Source of the DNA: an uncultured Campylobacter sp.
GTDB lineage: Bacteria; Campylobacterota; Campylobacteria; Campylobacterales; Campylobacteraceae
Direction: 5' to 3'
NCBI RefSeq assembly: GCF_938045535.1
Contig: NZ_CALIMQ010000283.1
Span: 1-9,380 of the forward strand
Length of the DNA stretch: 9,380 nt
The notes under the pieces were generated by a model that was given only the letters and a program-made list of their open reading frames with translations, did no database searches and was not told where the DNA came from. The translations under genes and the position numbers were made by a program. Each line of letters opens with the position of its first letter. Position 1 is the stretch's first letter. This document shows positions 5,829 to 9,380 of this stretch, one piece after another.

Positions 5829-7061
5829 TTAAAGCTCCTTTTTAAGCAGCTCAAGCAGGTTAAATTTTAGCTCGTTTATATTTTGTCCCGTCGCCGAGGA
5901 GATCGGCATTACGAAAAACGGCTTAGCGGAGTTAAATTCGTAAATATCTTGCTTGTAGATCGAGCCGTTAAATTTAGCGTTTTGCACGACAAAATTTGAG
6001 CTTGCGCCGTTTGCATTTTGATCCGCGTTGTTTGCGCTCTGATATGCGTCGCCGTTTTCGGCGCTAAATTTAGAAATTTCGCTCGGCTCGGTATTTAAAT
6101 TTGAACCCGTCTCGCCGGCATTTGGTTTTAAAATTTCGTCGCCGTTTTTACCTGCCGCAAGCCCCAAATGCGATAAAAACGCGTCAAATTTTTCCTGCAA
6201 ATTTTCAGCCGCGTCCGCGCGAGTTAGGGCGATCGCATAGTCTCTTTTTGCAAGCTCGCCTGAAAATTTCGCCGTCTCGGCCCTCAGCGCGTCAAACTGC
6301 TCCTCGAGGCTGCGGTAATTCGCAAGATCTAGCATAAAAAGCAAAATTTTCGTGCGCTCGACGTGTTTTAAAAACTGCACGCCAAGCCCGCGCCCCTCGC
6401 TAGCCCCCTCTATGATACCAGGGATATCGGCCATGACAAAGCCGCTGTATTCGTCAACCTCGACGAGGCCGAGCTTTGGCGTGAGCGTAGTAAACTCGTA
6501 GTTTGCAATCTGTGGTTTGGCGTTTGAAACGGTCGAGATTAGCGTGCTTTTGCCCACGTTTGGAAAGCCCACAAGCCCCACGTCGGCGATGAGTTTTAGC
6601 TCCAAGCGCACCTCGCGCGTCTGCCCCTCTAGGCCTTTTTGCGCGTATTCAGGGGCTTGGTTGATCGAGCTTTTAAAGTGCACATTGCCAAGCCCGCCCT
6701 TGCCGCCTTTTAAAAACAGCCTCGTCTCGCCGTCGTTTAGCATATCAAGCACTAGCTCGCCGCTATCTTCGTCGTAAACGCTGGTGCCCGGAGGCACGAT
6801 GAGATAGAGATCCTCGCCGCTTTTGCCGGTCTTTTTGCGACCCTCGCCGGGCGCGCCGTTTTGCGCTTTAAACTCATGCTTGCCCTTGTAGGATGAGAGG
6901 GTATGAGAGTTTTTATCTACTCTAAAATACACGTCGCCGCCGTCGCCGCCGTCGCCGCCGTCGGGACCGCCTGAGATGACGAATTTTTCGCGGCGGAAGC
7001 TGACGCAGCCCGCGCCGCCGTCGCCTGATTTGACGCTAAATTTTACGCTGTCTATGAACAT
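5829..7061 (-). CDS. obgE: GTPase Obg (CgtA), ribosome assembly, with a low-complexity insert
   Basis: A 410-residue Obg GTPase acting in 50S subunit maturation and stress control. Residues 1-158 form the glycine-rich Obg fold (GGPDGGDGGDGGD at 31-43). The G domain has G1 GFPNVGKS (165-172), a TTLTP switch I threonine (191-195), G3 DIPG (212-215) and G5 SSA (388-390). The usual G4 NKxD is TRAD (280-283). Between G4 and G5 lies an Asn/Ala/Ser-rich, poorly conserved-looking stretch (about 302-372), which explains why it exceeds the roughly 350 residues of C. jejuni Obg. The ATG at 7061 is chosen over one 36 nt upstream: AAGGA lies six bases before it, MFIDSVKF matches the family start, and the upstream ATG falls before the predicted -10 box. 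Confidence 0.96.
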   Translation of the reverse strand: MFIDSVKFSVKSGDGGAGCVSFRREKFVISGGPDGGDGGDGGDVYFRVDKNSHTLSSYKGKHEFKAQNGAPGEGRKKTGKSGEDLYLIVPPGTSVYDEDSGELVLDMLNDGETRLFLKGGKGGLGNVHFKSSINQAPEYAQKGLEGQTREVRLELKLIADVGLVGFPNVGKSTLISTVSNAKPQIANYEFTTLTPKLGLVEVDEYSGFVMADIPGIIEGASEGRGLGVQFLKHVERTKILLFMLDLANYRSLEEQFDALRAETAKFSGELAKRDYAIALTRADAAENLQEKFDAFLSHLGLAAGKNGDEILKPNAGETGSNLNTEPSEISKFSAENGDAYQSANNADQNANGASSNFVVQNAKFNGSIYKQDIYEFNSAKPFFVMPISSATGQNINELKFNLLELLKKEL

Positions 7062-7086
7062 AGCTATCCTTAAATTTAAAACGGCA

Positions 7087-7092
7087 ATTATA
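7087..7092 (-). promoter_or_regulatory. obgE promoter -10 (perfect TATAAT)
   Basis: The minus strand reads TTGGC-TATAAT-TGCC, 25 nt before the obgE ATG, with a T-rich upstream region and no clear -35, as is usual for Campylobacter sigma-70 promoters. It would start transcription about 20 nt before the ATG at 7061. This gives obgE a transcript separate from rplU-rpmA. Confidence 0.6.
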
Positions 7093-7130
7093 GCCAAATG
7101 AGTTGAAGATAATTTTTAAACGGATGAAAT

Positions 7131-7152
7131 TTTAAAGAGGGGCTTGCGCCCC
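7131..7152 (-). terminator. Likely intrinsic terminator after rpmA
   Basis: On the minus strand GGGGC (7152-7148), a GCAA tetraloop and GCCCC (7143-7139) form a compact G/C hairpin, extendable by a G-T pair. It is followed by TCTTTAAAATTT, a partial U tract. It lies 18 nt beyond the rpmA stop, separating the ribosomal protein pair from the obgE promoter. Termination is probably partial because the U tract is broken. Confidence 0.6.
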
Positions 7153-7170
7153 CGAAGATTTTAGCGATGT

Positions 7171-7428
7171 TTACGCGGCTGGATAAACCGATACTTTTTT
7201 GCGATTTTTGTCTTTTCGCTCAAATTTTACGACGCCGTCGATCAACGCGAAAATCGTGTGATCGCTACCCATGCCTACGTTGCTGCCCGGGTGCGTCGCA
7301 GTGCCGCGCTGGCGGATGATGATGTTGCCCGCGCGAACGAACTCGCCGCCGAATTTTTTGACACCTAAGCGTCGTCCGATGGAATCTCTATTATTTTGAG
7401 TTGAGCCTTGACCTTTTTTGTGTGCCAT
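7171..7428 (-). CDS. rpmA: 50S ribosomal protein L27
   Basis: An 85-residue L27, part of the 50S subunit with its N-terminal tail reaching the peptidyl-transferase centre. It starts directly with MAHKKGQGSTQNNRDSIGRRLG, so no N-terminal cleavage extension (as in Firmicutes) is present. GTATHPGSNVGMGSDHTIFA follows in the body. The length is normal. It lies 10 nt after rplU. The AAAGGATAGG ribosome binding site overlaps the rplU TAA, so the two are coupled, matching the 1:1 need for L21 and L27. Confidence 0.98.
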   Translation of the reverse strand: MAHKKGQGSTQNNRDSIGRRLGVKKFGGEFVRAGNIIIRQRGTATHPGSNVGMGSDHTIFALIDGVVKFERKDKNRKKVSVYPAA

Positions 7429-7438
7429 TTCCTATCCT

Positions 7439-7747
7439 TTATGCGTTAATCGAAACGACTTTGACGCGGGTATATTGGCGTCTGAAGCCGCGTTTTACTT
7501 TTGAATCTTTGCGTCTGCGTTTTTTAAAGATAACGACTTTTTTATCCTTGCCTTCGCAAACGACCTCCAAAACCACCTTGGCACCCTTTACAAACGGTGC
7601 TCCTACCTTTAACTCGCCGTCGTTTAGCGCTAAAACTTCGCTAAGTTCGAGCTTTGCTTTCGGCTCAGCATTAAAATGGTCTAAATTTAGGTAGTTGCCC
7701 TCTTCGACCTTATACTGCTTGCCGCCGTGTTTGATGATAGCATACAT
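7439..7747 (-). CDS. rplU: 50S ribosomal protein L21
   Basis: A 102-residue L21 that binds 23S rRNA. The protein starts MYAIIKHGGKQYKVEEGNYL, the family signature, and ends with the basic KKRRRKDSKVKRGFRRQYTRVKV block typical of L21. A longer in-frame reading from 7870 exists but is rejected: the ATG at 7745-7747 has AAAGGA six bases upstream and gives the standard length. First gene of the rplU-rpmA pair. It is transcribed divergently from the lipoprotein gene at 7967. Confidence 0.97.
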   Translation of the reverse strand: MYAIIKHGGKQYKVEEGNYLNLDHFNAEPKAKLELSEVLALNDGELKVGAPFVKGAKVVLEVVCEGKDKKVVIFKKRRRKDSKVKRGFRRQYTRVKVVSINA

Positions 7748-7828
7748 CAAAAATCCTTTAAAATTTGGTAGCCAAAAAGGCATTTGCCGTGCAAAATTTA
7801 AAAGCCCGTTTGGTATGAAACTTTGAAT

Positions 7829-7834
7829 ATTATC
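7829..7834 (-). promoter_or_regulatory. Candidate rplU promoter -10
   Basis: GATAAT on the minus strand, about 82 nt before the rplU ATG, lies downstream of T-rich DNA including TTTATAAAAT. It is the best match in the 219-nt divergent spacer (7748-7966) but is ordinary for A/T-rich DNA. No ribosomal-protein leader structure was recognised. Confidence 0.3.
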
Positions 7835-7932
7835 CGAAATTTTATAAATTCCTACTGAAACGCCTCGCAAAATTCCTACGAAATTTCAAATTTCAAGGGC
7901 TCGGATTTATTTTAAACTAAAGATAAATGTGC

Positions 7933-7938
7933 TACTAT
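7933..7938 (+). promoter_or_regulatory. Candidate lipoprotein-gene promoter -10
   Basis: TACTAT preceded by TGTGC, 28 nt before the ATG at 7967, with A/T-rich DNA upstream. It would give a 5' leader of about 22 nt that includes the AAGGAG ribosome binding site at 7955-7960. Confidence 0.4.
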
Positions 7939-7966
7939 CGCAACGAAATTTTTGAAGGAGAATTTT

Positions 7967-8395
7967 ATGAGAAATTTAATAGCTGCGCTCGTAGCAGCGG
8001 TATTTTTTATCGGTTGTTCCAACTGGAATATATCCAACGAACCAAGCGGAGTACGCAATCAAACAAAATCCCAAAGCAGCAAAACAAATATCGGCGGCGT
8101 AAATGATAAAGTCCAAGAGGTCTCCACCGCAGGCACCACTGATATGGTCGAAACGACCTTGCCCGATAGCACAGGTATGACTAATGCGCCGAAAGATCGC
8201 AGCGATGCATTTCATATCAATCAAGTAATTTCTGCATGGAATAAACAGCCAGACTCCATCAAGACAACCGAAGACAATGGCAATATCTACACCTGGAAAA
8301 ACTATAAGCCGGGCTGCGACGTATCACTTACCAGCGACTCGGAAGGCTACGTATCAAAATCCGCTATCAAATCAGCACTGTCTCAGTGCCTATAA
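7967..8395 (+). CDS. Small lipoprotein, possibly BamE/OmlA-like at its C-terminus
   Basis: A 142-residue predicted lipoprotein. MRNLIAALVAAVFFIGC is a type II signal peptide with lipobox FIGC and the lipidated cysteine at 17. Residues 18-80 are Ser/Thr/Asn-rich and probably a flexible linker. The C-terminal part has a W-N-K-Q-P-D-S-I (91-98) then DNGNIYTWKNY (103-113) and a glycine near VSKS, plus two cysteines (117, 141) that could pair. The order of a short helix, P-x-S, then G-x-x-Y-x-W-x-x-Y recalls the small-lipoprotein SmpA/OmlA (BamE) pattern, but this is only a visual resemblance. The ATG at 7967 is chosen over the in-frame TTG at 7952 because AAGGAG (7955-7960) stands six bases before it. 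The protein should sit in the periplasmic face of a membrane. Confidence 0.85.
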   Translation: MRNLIAALVAAVFFIGCSNWNISNEPSGVRNQTKSQSSKTNIGGVNDKVQEVSTAGTTDMVETTLPDSTGMTNAPKDRSDAFHINQVISAWNKQPDSIKTTEDNGNIYTWKNYKPGCDVSLTSDSEGYVSKSAIKSALSQCL

Positions 8396-8411
8396 CCAAC
8401 TTATCCGCGAC

Positions 8412-8443
8412 GCCGAAATTTTAAAATTTCGTAAAATTTCGGC
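8412..8443 (+). repeat. Perfect 12-bp inverted repeat after the lipoprotein gene
   Basis: GCCGAAATTTTA (8412-8423) and TAAAATTTCGGC (8432-8443) are exact reverse complements with an 8-nt loop. An alternative 18-bp perfect palindrome (8414-8431, CGAAATTTT plus its complement) is nested in it. It lies 17 nt after the lipoprotein stop and may end its transcript, but no U tract follows, so a mRNA-stabilising hairpin or a copy of the local AAATTTTA element is equally possible. Confidence 0.55.
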
Positions 8444-8508
8444 TTACGAGCGGGTCTGCTTCGTCAAATCTAATCTTAAAATCCTACGGTTCACTCTTAA
8501 AAATTTAC

Positions 8509-8523
8509 TATACATATTGTATA
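8509..8523. promoter_or_regulatory. TATACA-TAT-TGTATA dyad overlapping the DUF411 promoter
   Basis: TATACA (8509-8514) and TGTATA (8518-8523) are perfect inverted arms around TAT. The right arm overlaps the -10 box. It is placed where a dimeric repressor or activator could act, but the arms are short and A/T-only apart from one C/G pair, so chance is possible. Confidence 0.35.
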
Positions 8524-8525
8524 AT
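8520..8525 (+). promoter_or_regulatory. DUF411-gene promoter -10 (perfect TATAAT)
   Basis: TATAAT preceded by ATTG, 28 nt before the ATG at 8554. A start of transcription near 8532 would give a short leader with TGGAG (8543-8547) as the ribosome binding site. Confidence 0.6.
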
Positions 8526-8553
8526 CGAGGACTTTTAATCACTGGAGTAAAAT

Positions 8554-9015
8554 ATGAAGAAAATTTTATTTGCAGGTGCGCTTTTAGCGGCATTAGGTAG
8601 CTATGCGGTGGCTGGCGAACACATCAAGGTCTATCACGGCAAGAGCTGCGGCTGTTGCCATAACTGGGCAAAATATATGGAGCAAAATGGCTTTGAAGTC
8701 GAGATGATTTCGCTGGCCGACGAGCCGCTTATCCAGAAGAAGAATGAGCTCAAACTTCCGCTGGAGCTCGCTAGCTGCCACACCGCGATCGTAGACGGAT
8801 ATGTAGTCGAAGGACATATGCCAGCAGGTGAGATCCGCACGCTACTAAAAAATAAGCCTAAAGACGTTATCGGCATAGCAGTACCTGGCATGCCGCTAGA
8901 AGCGCCAGGTATGGAGCAAGACTCACAGCCCGAGGTCTATGATGTGGTAGCGTTTAAAAAAGACGGCTCATATCAAAGCATTGCCACTTACAAAGGCAAA
9001 GAAAAAATCAAATAA
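8554..9015 (+). CDS. Exported DUF411 metal-binding protein (probable copper binding)
   Basis: A 153-residue periplasmic protein of the DUF411 family. Residues 1-20 (MKKILFAGALLAALGSYAVA) are a Sec signal peptide, cleaved before GEHIKVY. The mature domain shows the family signature in order: SCGCC (31-35, a CxCC motif), ASCHT (73-77), DGYVVEGHMPA (81-91) with H88, and GIAVPGMPLEAPGME (107-121) with Met-rich loops, then YDVVAFKKDG. DUF411 genes are often found beside copper resistance genes, and the Cys/His/Met set suits Cu(I) or Cu(II) binding; the exact role here is inferred. TGGAG precedes the ATG. It stands alone with its own promoter and terminator; no copper ATPase or regulator is in the window. 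Confidence 0.93.
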   Translation: MKKILFAGALLAALGSYAVAGEHIKVYHGKSCGCCHNWAKYMEQNGFEVEMISLADEPLIQKKNELKLPLELASCHTAIVDGYVVEGHMPAGEIRTLLKNKPKDVIGIAVPGMPLEAPGMEQDSQPEVYDVVAFKKDGSYQSIATYKGKEKIK

Positions 9016-9018
9016 TCC

Positions 9019-9040
9019 GCCGCTTTAAAGCGGCAACTTA
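9019..9040 (+). terminator. Likely terminator after the DUF411 gene
   Basis: GCCGCTTTAAAGCGGC (9019-9034) is a perfect 16-bp palindrome, folding as a 6-bp stem with a TTAA loop, 3 nt after the stop codon. It is followed by AACTTACTTATTATTTT, a loose T-rich tail, so termination is plausible though not textbook. Confidence 0.6.
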
Positions 9041-9165
9041 CTTATTATTTTGCCTATTTATGGCTTGGCGCAATTTACTTTAGCCGGCGAATGCTGCCAC
9101 TATATGCAAAATGACGCGCAAATTAATTTCAAAAACTAGCATGATAAAGGAAATTAAAATTCGGA

Positions 9166-9239
9166 TGGATGGGCTAATAGGGGTCGAACCTATATTCACA
9201 AATCCAGAGTTTGTTGTCCTGCCATTAGACGATAGCCCA
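9166..9239 (-). tRNA. tRNA-Gln (anticodon CUG)
   Basis: A full cloverleaf reads on the minus strand from 9239: acceptor TGGGCTA pairing with TAGCCCA (9176-9170), D arm GTCT/GGAC, anticodon stem ACAAA/TTTGT around the loop CTCTGGA (9211-9205), a 4-nt variable region and T arm ATAGG-TTCGACC-CCTAT. The anticodon CUG (loop positions 34-36) reads CAG. The U1-A72 pair is typical of bacterial tRNA-Gln and is the known recognition point for GatCAB, the amidotransferase that makes Gln-tRNA in epsilonproteobacteria. The discriminator is U73 and CCA is encoded at 9168-9166. Confidence 0.93.
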
Positions 9240-9254
9240 TTGCGGAAGCGGTAT

Positions 9255-9260
9255 TTTATA
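9255..9260 (-). promoter_or_regulatory. tRNA-Gln promoter -10
   Basis: TATAAA (extended as TCTATAAAATACC) on the minus strand ends 15 nt before the first tRNA base, with T-rich DNA further upstream. Spacing and sequence suit a stable-RNA promoter. Confidence 0.5.
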
Positions 9261-9325
9261 GAATTTTGCTTTAAAAAAGCATAAGAGCGGGCGGAATTTT
9301 AAAATTTACATAAAAAGGGAAATCT

Positions 9326-9380
9326 ATGCAACTAAAAAAGATAACGCCGTTAAGCAACGAGTATCTCGAAAAGCTCGGCT
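9326..9380 (+). CDS. Unidentified gene, first 18 codons (cut by right edge)
   Basis: A plus-strand frame opens with ATG and reads MQLKKITPLSNEYLEKLG up to the window edge. An AAAGGGA ribosome binding site lies at 9314-9320, five bases upstream. The Lys/Leu/Glu-rich start and good ribosome binding site make a real gene likely, but there is too little protein to name a family. It diverges from the tRNA-Gln gene. Confidence 0.6.
   Translation, partial: MQLKKITPLSNEYLEKLG

Noticed and set aside
5585..5854. 89-residue frame before the EF-hand ORF, possibly read through TGA (selenocysteine)
   Set aside because: The residues are arginine-rich and unlike any family, no ribosome binding site is seen, and nothing suggests a SECIS element just after the TGA.
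6930..6970. Nine-base tandem repeat (GCCGCCGTC) in obgE
   Set aside because: It encodes the normal glycine-rich DGGDGGDGG loop of the Obg fold and needs no special explanation.
7062..7097. Longer start for obgE (12 extra residues)
   Set aside because: That ATG lies upstream of the TATAAT at 7087-7092, while the ATG at 7061 has AAGGA and matches the family start.
7748..7870. In-frame upstream extension of rplU (41 residues)
   Set aside because: The ATG at 7747 has a good ribosome binding site and gives the standard 102-residue L21; the extension shows no L21-like sequence and covers the candidate promoter.
7952..7966. TTG start five codons upstream of the lipoprotein
   Set aside because: This would place the AAGGAG ribosome binding site inside the gene; the ATG at 7967 gives a clean lipoprotein signal.
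1..9380. parS site, CRISPR array, insertion sequence or attachment repeats
   Set aside because: No canonical parS palindrome, no regularly spaced identical repeats with unique spacers, no transposase or integrase, and no duplicate of the tRNA 3' end were found by eye.

Overview
The window looks like chromosomal core DNA of a Campylobacter-type epsilonproteobacterium. The gene order rplU-rpmA-obgE-(gap)-fmt-birA-parA-parB-atpF'-atpF-atpH is the order I recall from Campylobacter jejuni (Cj0094 to Cj0104). The base composition is clearly richer in G+C than C. jejuni, with frequent AAATTT words, so one of the higher-GC oral or intestinal species (gracilis, rectus, showae or curvus type) is my guess; the species cannot be fixed from the sequence alone.

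All core genes lie on the minus strand, so transcription runs right to left. From the right: rplU and rpmA (ribosomal proteins L21 and L27) sit 10 nt apart and are followed by a likely intrinsic terminator. obgE then has its own promoter with a perfect TATAAT. Next come about 740 bases (5087-5828) where C. jejuni carries proB; here only a small two-EF-hand ORF and doubtful fragments are found. fmt follows, then a 532-base gap filled with AAATTTTA words that carries an odd open frame, and then tightly packed birA-parA-parB (overlaps of 4 and 13 nt). A short promoter-like gap precedes the ATP synthase genes atpF', atpF and atpH, the last cut by the left edge.

The right end is different. Two plus-strand genes, divergent from rplU, encode exported proteins: a small lipoprotein with a possible BamE-like C-terminal pattern, and a DUF411 protein with CxCC, His and Met motifs typical of periplasmic copper binding. 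A tRNA-Gln (anticodon CUG, CCA encoded) follows on the minus strand, then the first 18 codons of an unidentified plus-strand gene.

Most of the window is ordinary housekeeping. No CRISPR array, insertion sequence, phage gene or obvious new defence system is visible. The places that merit a second look are the KF(Y)-repeat open frame between fmt and birA, the low-complexity insert in the Obg G domain together with its non-canonical G4 motif, the lost-proB interval with the EF-hand ORF, and a dyad overlapping the promoter of the DUF411 gene.
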